Assembly (NCBI RefSeq): GCF_900129705.1
Contig: NZ_FQWO01000007.1
Location: 1-64,000 of the forward strand
Direction of reading: 5' to 3'
DNA from: Flavobacterium granuli
GTDB taxonomy: Bacteria > Bacteroidota > Bacteroidia > Flavobacteriales > Flavobacteriaceae
Length of the DNA stretch: 64,000 nucleotides
Shown here: in pieces, positions 7,801 to 16,110 of the stretch
Layout: each line of letters begins with the position of its first letter
How positions within the stretch are numbered: the first letter of the stretch is position 1
Translations under genes and position numbers: made by a program
Notes under the pieces: generated by a model
The model's input: only the letters and a program-made list of their open reading frames with translations
The model's database searches: none
Told to the model about the DNA's origin: nothing

Positions 7801-10507
7801 GTACTCTTATTTATGGGATAACGGAGAAACCACTGCGCAAGCAATTGCTTTAAATGCAGGAAATCACAGCGTTACCGTTACCGATAAATTAGGATACCAA
7901 ACAACTTGTAACATAACTGTTGGGCAACCAAATGCTGCCTTAAGTTGTTCAATTATACAAAACAAAGCCGTTTCATCTAATGGTTTAAGTGATGGTGAAG
8001 CCACAGTTACTCCTCTTGGTGGAAATGGAGGATACACCTACTTATGGGATAATGGGGAAACTACTGCTAAAGCTCTAGGACTTAATGTAGGATTACATAC
8101 CGTGATTGTTACCGATAGTAAAGGTTGTCAAACAACTTGTCAAGTAACAATCAGCCAACCTGATGTGTTATCTTGTAGCATCATTCAAGATGCTCCTGCT
8201 AAATGCTATGGAGACAACAATGGGATAGCCTCTGTAACAGCTGTAGGTGGTAATGGTGAATATACCTATTTATGGGATAACGGAGAAACCACCGCACAAG
8301 CCATTGCCTTAAATGCAGGAAATCATAGCGTTACTGTTACCGATAAATTGGGATACCAAACAACTTGTAATATAACTGTTGAACAACCAAATGCTGCGTT
8401 AAGTGCTACCGCTATTATTGTAAACAATAATAATTGTGTGGGATGTAGTAACGGTTCAATAACTCAAACAGTCAGTGGTGGTACAAGCCCATATACCTAT
8501 TTATGGTCTAATGGTTCAACTACCAAAGACATAAATTCACTATCTAAAGGCACCTATTCTGTTGAAATTAAAGATTATAATGGGTGTATCATAAACTACA
8601 CTTATACGATAGTTGAGTCAGGGATAGCCTTGGTAAAAACAGGAACTTTCAACGATAGCAACTCAGACGGATATGCGCAAGCGGGAGAAACTATCAGTTA
8701 TGCTTTCTCTGTCACTAATACTGGTGAGATGACTCTAACCAATATCTCCATTACCGATCCTTTAGTGACCATTATTGGAGGACCTATCACTACACTTTCC
8801 ATTGGAACAACTGATTCTACCACTTTTACCGCTTCTTACCTAGTGACACAAAGCGATATTGATGCTGGAATGGTTATAAACTCTGCTTTGGCAATAGGGA
8901 AAGATTCAGAAAATATTGATGTAAAAGATATCTCAGGAACTGATATAAATAACGATACTAAAACCATAACTCAGCTGATACAATCCTCTTCAATAGTTGT
9001 CTCCAAAGATGGATTTTATAATGACACCAATAAAGATGGAATTACAAATGTTGGTGATAAAGTTATTTATAATTTCACGGTAAAAAACACTGGTAATGTA
9101 ACATTAAAAAATATTACTATAGCTGACTTGTTGCCTGGATTAGAAATTTCAGGTGCTCCAATTGATCTTGAACCTAATGCTATTGATAATAGTACATTTA
9201 CTGCCTTTTATTCAATTACTCAAAAGGATATTAATGCTGGATTCGTGTACAACTTAGCAACGGTAAGTGGAACACCACTTGTAGGAGAACCAGTTACGAG
9301 TACTTCTACTGATCCTACTCCTTGTGTTTCCTGCCCAGTTAATCCTGATTGTCCTGCAGAAACTGATTGTAGTAATTATACCGTTACTCCCCTAAATCAA
9401 ACACCTTCTTTAGTTATCACCAAAGATGGAACTTATATCGATACTAATGAAGACGGTATTACAAACATTGGCGATAAAGTAGCTTACAACTTCACGGTAC
9501 GAAATAACGGTAATGTTCCATTGACAAATATAACCATACATGACCTATTGCCAGATATACAGATTTTAGGCGGGCCAATTGACTTGGAACCCAATGCTAT
9601 TGATAGTAATACATTTACCGCTTTTTATACAATTAAGCAAAATGATATTAACACTGGTTTTGTTTACAATTTAGCTATAGCTACAGGAAAACCGCCTTTA
9701 GGAGAACCCGTTTCAGCAACCTCTACAGATCCTACACCTTGTACTTCCTGTCCTGCTAACCCTAATTGTCCAGCCGAAACTGATTGTAGTAGCTATACAG
9801 TTACTCCGCTCAATCAAAATCCCCGCTTGCAAGTTACTAAAACGGCAACCGTTAGCAGTAATGGTAATGATACAGATGTCTACAGTTTCGTTGGCGATGT
9901 AATCAATTATACCATAATAGTAAAAAATACCGGTAATGTAACACTTCATGATATTATAGTGATAGATGAATTAACAGGATTGACTACACAGCCTATCGCA
10001 ACCTTGGCACCTGGTGAATCTTTGGAAGCTATTCTCCAAACTTATACAATAACCAAAAATGATTTAGCTCAAGATTCAGTCGTCAATATTGCAAAAGCGA
10101 CAGCAAAAGATCCAAATGGAGTGGCAATCCCACCAGCTTCAGGTACTGTGACTGTTGAAAAAGCCAGCGTATTAGGATGTGAAAGTATTGTCGTTCATAA
10201 TGCTTTCTCTCCAAATGGAGATGGAATTAACGAAACCTTTATAATTGACGGTATCGGAGATACTACTTGTTATCCTGAAAATACAGTAGAAATTTACAAC
10301 CGCTGGGGAGTATTAGTTTTTGAAACAACAAACTATAATAATCAAACTAATGTTTTTGATGGCTATTCAAGAGGTAGAACAACCATTAGTAAATCATCCG
10401 GTTTACCTACAGGAACCTATTACTATATCTTGAATTATACTTCGGTTGATCTCAGTGGTAATATCCAAACCAATAGAAAAGATGGGTATTTATACCTCAC
10501 ACGATAA
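4808..10507 (+). CDS. Giant SprB-repeat adhesin with T9SS type B sorting domain (1899 residues)
   Basis: A signal peptide (about 1-28) precedes a unique N-terminal domain (about 30-185). Then come about 14 SprB-type repeats: one diverged (about 188-270), six of 79 residues with the motif NCKGGATGSATASATGG (274-740), three pairs of alternating 76- and 77-residue types (741-1199), and one diverged (1200-1274). Three to four DUF11-like beta domains (VKNTGNVTL motifs) follow to about 1780, two of them joined by a repeated Cys-rich linker (SCPVNPDCPAETDC type). The last 110 residues are the type B sorting domain, nearly identical to the adhesin at 1-1056. It is probably exported by T9SS and displayed for adhesion or gliding, with the PorP/SprF protein 60 bases downstream. 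It is not SprB itself, which is far larger in Flavobacterium johnsoniae. Confidence 0.9.
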   Translation: MKSIFTHSTKSFIFHLVSFFSLTMAVAQTTTTFPNPNSCTSGDLELVGATLVEGVGCDACDQIPQEITRTLKVSINNTTGSTRTSFAFWGQLEIYDGNTGLLKPSESGPISGCGGPLPGNTITSLATIPIKYTCGDILKITNLFLAWTDASPGSTCASLNSATIAPKCGTLPSIKIENGVNGEFAVTNLQCFGSNNGSIDLTPTGGTAPYSYTWTASDGGIIPVGQEHSQDLNGLVAGIYTVRIEDANHCSITKSRTIIQPENPLIATIDSAVNVNCKGGATGSATASATGGTAAYTYSWNTNPIQNTAVASGLAAGTYTVTVTDSKGCSDTEQITITEPQNALVASIGSVANVNCKGAATGSATASATGGTAAYTYSWNTNPIQNTAVAAGLAAGTYTVTVTDSKGCTDTEQITITEPQNVLVASIGSVSNVNCKGAATGSATASATGGTAAYTYSWNTNPVQNTAVASGLTAGTYTVTVTDSKGCTDTEQITITEPQDMLVASIGSVANVNCKGGATGSATASATGGTAAYTYSWNTNPVQNAALASGLTAGTYIVTVTDSKGCTDTEQITISEPKNTLVASIGSVANVNCKGGATGSATASATGGTPVYTYSWNTNPVQNTAVASGLAAGTYTVTVTDSKGCTDTEQITITEPQNVLVASIGSVTNVNCKGDATGSATASATGGTPAYTYSWNTNPVQNTAVASGLAAGTYTVTVTDSKGCTDTEQITITEPQDVLTCSIVQDKAVSSNGLSDGEATVTPLGGNGGYTYLWDNGETTAKALGLNVGLHTVTITDSKGCQTTCQVTISQPDVLSCSIIQHAPAKCYGDSNGIASVTAVGGNGEYTYLWDNGETTAQAIALNAGNHSVTVTDKLGYQTTCNITVGQPNAALSCSIIQNKAVSSNGLSDGEATVTPLGGNGGYTYLWDNGETTVKAVGLNVGLHTVTITDSKGCQTTCQVTISQPDVLSCSIIQDAPAKCYGDSNGIASVTAVGGNGEYSYLWDNGETTAQAIALNAGNHSVTVTDKLGYQTTCNITVGQPNAALSCSIIQNKAVSSNGLSDGEATVTPLGGNGGYTYLWDNGETTAKALGLNVGLHTVIVTDSKGCQTTCQVTISQPDVLSCSIIQDAPAKCYGDNNGIASVTAVGGNGEYTYLWDNGETTAQAIALNAGNHSVTVTDKLGYQTTCNITVEQPNAALSATAIIVNNNNCVGCSNGSITQTVSGGTSPYTYLWSNGSTTKDINSLSKGTYSVEIKDYNGCIINYTYTIVESGIALVKTGTFNDSNSDGYAQAGETISYAFSVTNTGEMTLTNISITDPLVTIIGGPITTLSIGTTDSTTFTASYLVTQSDIDAGMVINSALAIGKDSENIDVKDISGTDINNDTKTITQLIQSSSIVVSKDGFYNDTNKDGITNVGDKVIYNFTVKNTGNVTLKNITIADLLPGLEISGAPIDLEPNAIDNSTFTAFYSITQKDINAGFVYNLATVSGTPLVGEPVTSTSTDPTPCVSCPVNPDCPAETDCSNYTVTPLNQTPSLVITKDGTYIDTNEDGITNIGDKVAYNFTVRNNGNVPLTNITIHDLLPDIQILGGPIDLEPNAIDSNTFTAFYTIKQNDINTGFVYNLAIATGKPPLGEPVSATSTDPTPCTSCPANPNCPAETDCSSYTVTPLNQNPRLQVTKTATVSSNGNDTDVYSFVGDVINYTIIVKNTGNVTLHDIIVIDELTGLTTQPIATLAPGESLEAILQTYTITKNDLAQDSVVNIAKATAKDPNGVAIPPASGTVTVEKASVLGCESIVVHNAFSPNGDGINETFIIDGIGDTTCYPENTVEIYNRWGVLVFETTNYNNQTNVFDGYSRGRTTISKSSGLPTGTYYYILNYTSVDLSGNIQTNRKDGYLYLTR
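5627..7027 (+). repeat. Six tandem 237-bp SprB-type repeats
   Basis: Copies start at 5627, 5864, 6101, 6338, 6575 and 6812, an exact 237-bp (79-codon) period. Copies share long identical stretches at DNA level, including the block encoding ATGSATASATGG and the GTACCTATACCGTAACGGTA block. Such identity implies recent expansion or homogenisation. Confidence 0.95.
7028..8404 (+). repeat. Three 459-bp higher-order repeats (228 + 231 bp alternating units)
   Basis: Type A units (CSIxQxKAVSSNGLSDGEATV) start at 7028, 7487 and 7946. Type B units (CSIIQxAPAKCYGD) start at 7256 and near 7715 and 8174. The A+B pair repeats with a period of exactly 459 bp and near-identical DNA, so the last amplification copied pairs rather than single units. 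Confidence 0.95.
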
Positions 10508-10526
10508 ACCTAACTCAAATCTAACT

Positions 10527-10549
10527 CCTGAAAACTAAATATTCTCAGG
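10527..10549 (+). promoter_or_regulatory. Intercistronic hairpin of cassette 2
   Basis: CCTGA (10527-10531) pairs with TCAGG (10545-10549) around an A/T loop, followed by an A run. It is at the same place as the stronger hairpin at 1075-1099, and the flanking AATCTAAC..CCTGA is shared, so the element was duplicated with the cassette but has weakened here. Confidence 0.4.
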
Positions 10550-10567
10550 TTAAAAAAAACAAGATAA

Positions 10568-11476
10568 ATGAAGACAAGAGTATTATTATTCGCCTTGCTG
10601 TTTACTGGAGCTGTAAATTATGCTCAACAAGATGCGCAATTTACACAGTACATGTATAACACAATCAATATCAATCCCGCTTATGCAGGATCGAGAGGAG
10701 CTTTGAGTATATTTGCTTTACATCGCACACAATGGGTAGGCCTAGACGGAGCACCCGTTACTAATGCGATATCAGTCAATACACCTTTAAATGAAAGTCG
10801 CTTGGGTTTGGGAATATCTCTGATAAATGATAAAATTGGCCCCACACATGAGAATACTATTTCGGCAGATTTATCTTATACCATACCTACTTCTGAGACT
10901 TTCAAACTCTCATTTGGAATCAAGGCAACTGCTAATCTATTCGATTTAGATGTTAACAAACTAAATCCTGTTGATGATGATCCTAGCCTCCACGATTTCA
11001 ATAATAAATTTTCACCAAATATTGGTGGAGGAATTTATTATCATTCTGATAAAGCCTATGTGGGACTATCTGTTCCTAATTTCATAGAAACCAATCGATA
11101 TGATGACAATGAGGTGGCCATATTTAAAGAAAAAATTAATTATTATCTTATTGCTGGATACGTCTTTGATTTAAGCAGTTATGCAAAATTCAAACCTGCA
11201 CTTCTTACAAAAATGGTTAAAGGGGCTCCTCTCCAAGTAGATGTATCCGGGAATTTTATGCTCTATGATAAATTTGTTGTTGGTGTCGCCTACAGATGGA
11301 GTGCCGCATTAAGTACTTCAGTTGGATTCCAAATATCAGATGCATTATATATTGGATACGGTTATGATCATGAGACTACAGATTTGAAACATTATAATTC
11401 AGGATCTCACGAAATATTTCTTCGTTATGATATATTTAAAAAGAATAATAAAATAACAACCCCAAGATTCTTCTAA
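10568..11476 (+). CDS. PorP/SprF family type IX secretion membrane protein (copy 2)
   Basis: This 302-residue protein aligns over its whole length with the one at 1115-2023: a signal peptide ending NYAQ, the opening QDAQFTQYMYN, the NPAYAGSRG motif, repeated beta strands and the same KITTPRFF end. Like other SprF-type proteins it should sit in the outer membrane and help export or anchor the adhesin encoded just upstream. Differences cluster in mid-protein loops (about residues 130-150), where partner specificity could lie. The next gene starts 9 bases after its stop. Confidence 0.9.
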   Translation: MKTRVLLFALLFTGAVNYAQQDAQFTQYMYNTININPAYAGSRGALSIFALHRTQWVGLDGAPVTNAISVNTPLNESRLGLGISLINDKIGPTHENTISADLSYTIPTSETFKLSFGIKATANLFDLDVNKLNPVDDDPSLHDFNNKFSPNIGGGIYYHSDKAYVGLSVPNFIETNRYDDNEVAIFKEKINYYLIAGYVFDLSSYAKFKPALLTKMVKGAPLQVDVSGNFMLYDKFVVGVAYRWSAALSTSVGFQISDALYIGYGYDHETTDLKHYNSGSHEIFLRYDIFKKNNKITTPRFF

Positions 11477-11485
11477 AAAAATATT

Positions 11486-11884
11486 ATGAAAAAAAACCTA
11501 CTTGTTTTACTAGTATTAAATGTCTATTCGTTTAACGGCTATACTCAAAATGAAAAATTCTATGTAACTGAAATAATAAGCGATAAATATGCCTATGTAG
11601 ATGTTGTAAAGACCTACGAAAGAATTGTAGCAAAAGGCTATAAATCCATAGTCATGTTTAAAACAATTGGAGATTCCTATTATACAAATTTTGAATTAGA
11701 CAAAGCAGCAAAATGGTATTGTGAACTATTTGCCATGACAACTGATTTAGAACCTAAATATTATCAACAATACGCCAAGTCATTGAAAGCTATAGGTGAA
11801 AATGATAAGGCCAATGAAATTCTCAAACGTTTAAACCAAAAATATGAAAATAGAGTTGATAATACTTCTTTAAAACTACAATAA
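11486..11884 (+). CDS. TPR-only partial copy of the PorE-like protein
   Basis: This 132-residue protein has a signal peptide (hydrophobic run ending GYTQ) and a TPR-like region matching the first 130 residues of its 645-residue neighbour (KTYERI, KGYKS, LDKAAKWY, LEPKYY). It stops where the propeller would begin. It looks like a partial tandem duplication of the next gene's 5' end. The frame is intact and the start lies 9 bases after the SprF-like stop, so it may still be translated as a small periplasmic TPR protein. A decaying duplicate is the alternative; changes at conserved positions (KYYQQYA for EYYYRYA) suggest relaxed constraint. Confidence 0.7.
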   Translation: MKKNLLVLLVLNVYSFNGYTQNEKFYVTEIISDKYAYVDVVKTYERIVAKGYKSIVMFKTIGDSYYTNFELDKAAKWYCELFAMTTDLEPKYYQQYAKSLKAIGENDKANEILKRLNQKYENRVDNTSLKLQ

Positions 11885-11921
11885 ATTGATAACAACACGA
11901 TTCTTCTAAAAAACAATCATT

Positions 11922-13859
11922 ATGAAAAATAGTATACTTCTTTTTATCACCATAGTTAGTGCTTTTTCATTTAACTGTTTTGCCCAAAAAGCAAGAGTTT
12001 CCATAGCCGAAAAAAAATATGACAACTATGCCTATATAGATGCTATAAAAACTTACGAAAGAGTTGCAGAGAAAGGGTACAAATCGGTAGATATGTTTAA
12101 AAAACTAGGGAATTCCTATTACTACAATGCCCAACTGGATCAGGCTGCGAAATGGTATGCTGAATTATTTGCCATGACCCAAGATTTAGAACCAGAATAT
12201 TATTATCGTTATGCCCAATCCTTAAGGTCTATAGGCAATAATGCCAAGGCGGATGAAATAATGCAAAAATTTAACCAACTAGCCGGAAACGACAGCCGAG
12301 GAACACTTTTTGAAAAAGATCGAAATTTTCTTGAGGAAATTAAGGCCAATTCAGGAAGGTATCAAGTCGAAAACGCAGGAATCAACTCTAAATACTCTGA
12401 TTATGGTTCTTCATTCTATCTGAATAAAATAGTCTTTGCTTCCGCCAGAGATACCGGTAGTCTGGGCCAAAGAAAACATGCCTGGACTAATCAATATTTT
12501 ACTAATCTATATGTAGCTGATTTAGATGAGGCAATGTCTCCTGCTAAAGTCCTGAAATTTGACCGCAATATAAAATCAAGATTCCATGAGTCAACCCCAA
12601 CTTTTACCAAAGACGGAAAAACAATGTATTTTACCCGAAACAACTTTCTGGAAGGAAAAAAAGGAAAAGATGGTAATAACATTACTTTAATAAAAATATA
12701 TAAGGCTAATTTTGAAAATGATAAATGGACAAACATAACCGAACTTCCATTCAATAGCGACAGCTATAGTACAGCACATCCCGCCTTAAGTGCCGACGAA
12801 AAAACATTGTATTTTGCTTCGGATATGCCAGGAACATTCGGACAATCTGATTTATTTAAAGTAAAGATTAACGAAGACGGAAGCTTTGGAACACCCGAAA
12901 ATTTGGGAAAAACCATCAATACTGAAGGCCGGGAAACCTTCCCGTTCCTAACCAATGAAAACGAAATTTATTTTGCTTCAGATGGGCATCCGGGCCTGGG
13001 AGGTTTAGACATCTTTGTTTCTAAAATGAATGCAGACGGCACTTTTGACAAAGTTCAAAACATAGGAACCGATGCCAATTCCCCTCAAGATGATTTTGCT
13101 TATTTAATAGATACCAAAACCCGAAGAGGTTTCTTTTCCTCTAATAGGGATGGAGGTCAAGGTTATGATGATATTTATAAATTTCTTGAAACTAAAAAAT
13201 TAGTTTGTGAACAAGAACTCTACGGTGAAATTACCGATTTAGCTACCGGTGAAATCTTACCAAATACAAAAATAAGTTTGCTAGATGATTCACTCAGTTT
13301 ACTAAATACTGTATATTCGGATGAGAAAGGAAATTATTTCCTAACTGTAGAATGTGGCAAACGATATAGTGTTAGAGCAGCCAAAGAAGAATATACCACC
13401 AAAGAAGAAATAATCACTATCGTCAAAGAAAATGGTAGAACACATCTGCCATTTGCACTGGAAAAAGCAAGATGTAAAGTGGCAGTAGGTGATGATTTGG
13501 GTAAATGTTTTGGAATAAAAATGATTTATTTTGACTTTGACAAATCAGACATTCGAATGGAAGCTGCCTTAGATCTGGAGAAAATATTAGATGTTATGAA
13601 TCAATATCCAACTATGAAACTCGATATCCGCTCTCATACTGATAGCCGAGGAACTTTCAAATACAATGAATCTTTGTCAGACCGAAGAGCAAAATCTACC
13701 ATAAAATGGTTGGTTAAAAATGGTGTCAATAAAAATCGACTCACAGGTAAAGGCTACGGAGAAAACCAACTCGTAAACAGATGTACTGACGGTGTAGATT
13801 GCTCCGAAGAAGAACATCAAATGAATAGACGTAGCGAGTTTATCATAACTGAGTTATAA
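11922..13859 (+). CDS. PorE-like OmpA-family protein (copy 2)
   Basis: It has the same length (645) and domain order as the copy at 2045-3982: signal peptide, TPR helices (about 30-125), PD40-type propeller (about 165-425), CRD-like sandwich (about 430-515) and OmpA domain (about 535-645). Here the OmpA domain is canonical, with YFDFDKSDI, DIRSHTDSRGTFKYNESLSDRRA and the GYGE turn. It should bind peptidoglycan in the periplasm and link it to T9SS or the adhesin partner. It closes cassette 2 and is followed by a strong terminator. Confidence 0.88.
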   Translation: MKNSILLFITIVSAFSFNCFAQKARVSIAEKKYDNYAYIDAIKTYERVAEKGYKSVDMFKKLGNSYYYNAQLDQAAKWYAELFAMTQDLEPEYYYRYAQSLRSIGNNAKADEIMQKFNQLAGNDSRGTLFEKDRNFLEEIKANSGRYQVENAGINSKYSDYGSSFYLNKIVFASARDTGSLGQRKHAWTNQYFTNLYVADLDEAMSPAKVLKFDRNIKSRFHESTPTFTKDGKTMYFTRNNFLEGKKGKDGNNITLIKIYKANFENDKWTNITELPFNSDSYSTAHPALSADEKTLYFASDMPGTFGQSDLFKVKINEDGSFGTPENLGKTINTEGRETFPFLTNENEIYFASDGHPGLGGLDIFVSKMNADGTFDKVQNIGTDANSPQDDFAYLIDTKTRRGFFSSNRDGGQGYDDIYKFLETKKLVCEQELYGEITDLATGEILPNTKISLLDDSLSLLNTVYSDEKGNYFLTVECGKRYSVRAAKEEYTTKEEIITIVKENGRTHLPFALEKARCKVAVGDDLGKCFGIKMIYFDFDKSDIRMEAALDLEKILDVMNQYPTMKLDIRSHTDSRGTFKYNESLSDRRAKSTIKWLVKNGVNKNRLTGKGYGENQLVNRCTDGVDCSEEEHQMNRRSEFIITEL

Positions 13860-13862
13860 ATT

Positions 13863-13901
13863 AAAAGTAAGAGGCCGATTTAAAACGGCCTCTTACTTTT
13901 T
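13863..13901. terminator. Bidirectional terminator between cassette 2 and the CAP genes
   Basis: A perfect 15-bp stem (AAAAGTAAGAGGCCG with its reverse complement at 13886-13900) has A on one side and T on the other. It stands between convergent genes and can stop both. Confidence 0.9.
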
Positions 13902-13915
13902 AATAGAAAATGTTA

Positions 13916-14419
13916 TTATATTCTAACGAAAATATTAGTGTAATATTTTTTTCCAGTAACAGCATCTTGATCAATTGCAATTCCAAAATGAGTGAAATTT
14001 CCAACAATATTTCCTTTATGGGTTGCACTATTCAACCAAGCATTTACTACAGTCTGAGGGTTATCATAATTACGAGCTATATTTTCGGCGACCGCTTTGG
14101 CGCCTAAAGCTTGTATAATATTCTCTGAACGAGCCACAAAACCATCATGATTTAAAACATCATTAGCTATCATGTAAATATTATGTTCTTCTGACTTATA
14201 AGAAATATGATTTATTTTCTCAAGAGGATTTAAGCCAACACTAACTCGGTAATCATTTATTAAATTCATCACTTCTATTTCAGAAGTACTGTAAGTGTAA
14301 TCCAAAACAATTTCAGGTTTGGACGCTATCTTTTCTCGTCCAGACATATCCGAAGAACAAGAACTTATCATAAATATTGCCGCTAAAAGTAGAATTTTGG
14401 GGAGTAAATACAATTTCAT
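13916..14419 (-). CDS. CAP-domain lipoprotein, paralogue 1
   Basis: This 167-residue protein has a lipoprotein signal peptide with lipobox-like ISSCSS (lipidated Cys near residue 21), a short linker and a CAP/SCP-PR1 domain. The domain is visible as LINDYRVSVGLNPL, NHDGFVARS, the AENIA block and the closing WLNSATHKGNIVGNFTHFGIA. Bacterial CAP proteins are secreted or surface-anchored; their activity is mostly unknown. It is one of three paralogues of equal length in a row. Its upstream region lacks the 44-bp leader found at the other two, so it may be controlled differently. Confidence 0.85.
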   Translation of the reverse strand: MKLYLLPKILLLAAIFMISSCSSDMSGREKIASKPEIVLDYTYSTSEIEVMNLINDYRVSVGLNPLEKINHISYKSEEHNIYMIANDVLNHDGFVARSENIIQALGAKAVAENIARNYDNPQTVVNAWLNSATHKGNIVGNFTHFGIAIDQDAVTGKKYYTNIFVRI

Positions 14420-14697
14420 ATAGGTAATCTGGAATTTTTTTTTTGCGTTGTATCAAAACGCTTTCCTAATTCCAAACATACATGCTTCTTTATCAAATGT
14501 CCAAAAAATATCGACGAACTACATAAATTTAACCATTCTTTATTATTTTTCGTACTGAAAAAAGGAAAATGATAAAATACAGCCTAAAAGAATGAAAGCA
14601 AAATCAATCAATGAGAAATAGACATTAAGTAATTAATCATAACAGCTGTACATTTAGAAACAGAATCACAATCACTAAAAAAACTCTTGTTATAAAT

Positions 14698-14730
14698 AAA
14701 AAGCTGACTTTGGGGAGAAGTCAGCTTTTT
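14698..14730 (-). terminator. Terminator of CAP paralogue 2
   Basis: A perfect 13-bp stem (AAAAAGCTGACTT with AAGTCAGCTTTTT) encloses a 7-base loop, 12 bases beyond the stop of the gene at 14743-15246. It is symmetric and could work both ways. Confidence 0.85.
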
Positions 14731-14742
14731 AGAAGTAATCGA

Positions 14743-15246
14743 TTAAATTTTTGCAAAAATATTAGTGTAATATTTTCTCCCATTTTCCGGATCTGCTTTT
14801 ATCGCTATCCCAAAATGAGTAAAGTTGCCAAGGATATTCTCTTTATGACCAGGACTATTCAGCCAAGCTTTTAAAGCATCTTTAGGAGAATTATAATTAT
14901 AAGCAATATTCTCTGCTACTGTTATTGCACCTAAAACTTTTATGATGTTTTGAGAACGTGCAACAAAATCGTTATGATTTACAACTTTATTAGCAATCAT
15001 ATAGTTGTCATGCTCTTCAGATTTATATGACATATGATTTATTTTCTCTAAACGATTTAACCCAACACTAACTCTGTAATCATTTATCAAATTCATGGCT
15101 TCCAATTCAGTTGCAGTATAATCGTAATTTTCAACCACACTTAGATTGGTATCTAACGCATCTGCATCAGAAGTATCAGAAGAACAGGAATTCATTATAC
15201 ATACCACTGATAGGAGCAATACTGTACGAAGTAATTTTGTTTTCAT
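14743..15246 (-). CDS. CAP-domain lipoprotein, paralogue 2
   Basis: This 167-residue lipoprotein has a hydrophobic leader with lipobox MNSCSS, a spacer and a CAP domain (LINDYRVSVGLNRL, AENIAYNY, WLNSPGHKENILGNFTHFGIA). It closely resembles its neighbours on both sides, so the trio arose by tandem duplication. It is transcribed alone, between its own terminator and a conserved 44-bp upstream block (15252-15295). Probably surface- or periplasm-facing; substrate unknown. Confidence 0.85.
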   Translation of the reverse strand: MKTKLLRTVLLLSVVCIMNSCSSDTSDADALDTNLSVVENYDYTATELEAMNLINDYRVSVGLNRLEKINHMSYKSEEHDNYMIANKVVNHNDFVARSQNIIKVLGAITVAENIAYNYNSPKDALKAWLNSPGHKENILGNFTHFGIAIKADPENGRKYYTNIFAKI

Positions 15247-15251
15247 AATAG

Positions 15252-15295
15252 TAGTAGTTTAAGTTTAAAGTAGATTGCGGGGCAAACTCCTTTAA
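15252..15295 (-). promoter_or_regulatory. Conserved 44-bp leader of CAP paralogue 2
   Basis: Starting 5 bases upstream of the ATG, 44 bases match the block at 16111-16154 except for one C/T difference. On the minus strand it reads AAAGGAGTTTGCCCC, then CAATCTACTTTAAAC. The neighbouring DNA has diverged, so the block looks selected: a shared promoter (TTTG core) plus 5' leader is the simplest reading. Confidence 0.6.
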
Positions 15296-15552
15296 TATAT
15301 TTTCTAAAAATTCATAGATTAAATTTACATCTTTTTCCGTTAAAAAGCACAAAATAATCGACTAAATACATCTTTTTTAAAAATGAATATGTATTTTCCT
15401 ATAATTTACAGTAAATAGCTATTCTTAGAATGAAAAGAAACCGTTGCTGTTTTTTTCTTTCAATAGTTTAAAAAAGGAATTAGCTATGAAAATTAAGTAA
15501 CTAATAAAACATGCTTATAGAAATTATTAGCATTATTTATAAGCCCAAAAAA

Positions 15553-15582
15553 AAAAGCCGTATCCTGGGGGATACAGCTTTT
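15553..15582 (-). terminator. Terminator of CAP paralogue 3
   Basis: AAAAGCCGTATCC pairs with GGATACAGCTTTT (one mismatch) around TGGG, 20 bases beyond the stop of the gene at 15603-16106. The T run follows on the minus strand. Confidence 0.8.
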
Positions 15583-15602
15583 ATAATGATTTTTGATAGC
15601 GC

Positions 15603-16106
15603 TTATATTTTAGCGAATATATTGGTATAATACTTTTTTCCAGTGGCTGGATCTTCTCGAATTGCCATTCCAAAGTGAGTAAAATCACCTTCAATGTTCT
15701 CTTTATGACCAGGACTATTTAACCAGGCAGTAACAGCACTTTTAGGGCTTACAAAATTAAATGCAACATTCTCCCCTACTTTCTTAGCTCCTAAAACATT
15801 CATAATATTTTCTGAACGAGAAACAAAACCATCATGACTAGGTTCTTTTTTAATGATCATGTAATTATCATGCTCTTCAGATTTAAAAGAAATGTGATTA
15901 ATTTTTTGTAAAGAATTTAAACCTACACTTACACGATACTCATTTATCAACTTCATAGCTTCCAATTCAGAAGCATTATAAGTATAATTTTCAACTATTT
16001 CAGTTTTAGCTTCAACTGAAGCTGTTTCTGAAGTATCAGAGCTACAGGAATTTAAAGTAAATATCGTAACTGCTAGCAATACTGTACGTAGTAATTTTAT
16101 TTCCAT
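15603..16106 (-). CDS. CAP-domain lipoprotein, paralogue 3
   Basis: This 167-residue lipoprotein has lipobox LNSCSS, a spacer and a CAP domain (LINEYRVSVGLNSL, SHDGFVSRS, GENVAF, WLNSPGHKENIEGDFTHFGMA). The conserved His, the E/N pair and the C-terminal HFG of the CAP fold are present. It shares its first dozen codons and 44-bp leader with paralogue 2, so those two are the most recent duplicates. Confidence 0.85.
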   Translation of the reverse strand: MEIKLLRTVLLAVTIFTLNSCSSDTSETASVEAKTEIVENYTYNASELEAMKLINEYRVSVGLNSLQKINHISFKSEEHDNYMIIKKEPSHDGFVSRSENIMNVLGAKKVGENVAFNFVSPKSAVTAWLNSPGHKENIEGDFTHFGMAIREDPATGKKYYTNIFAKI

Positions 16107-16110
16107 AAAA

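Noticed and set aside
5627-8404. CRISPR-like tandem array
   Set aside because: The units are 228-237 bp, have no short repeat/spacer pattern and encode continuous protein repeats.
13910-14107. 65-codon plus-strand frame at the end of CAP paralogue 1
   Set aside because: Antisense to the CAP domain and starts inside the terminator region.
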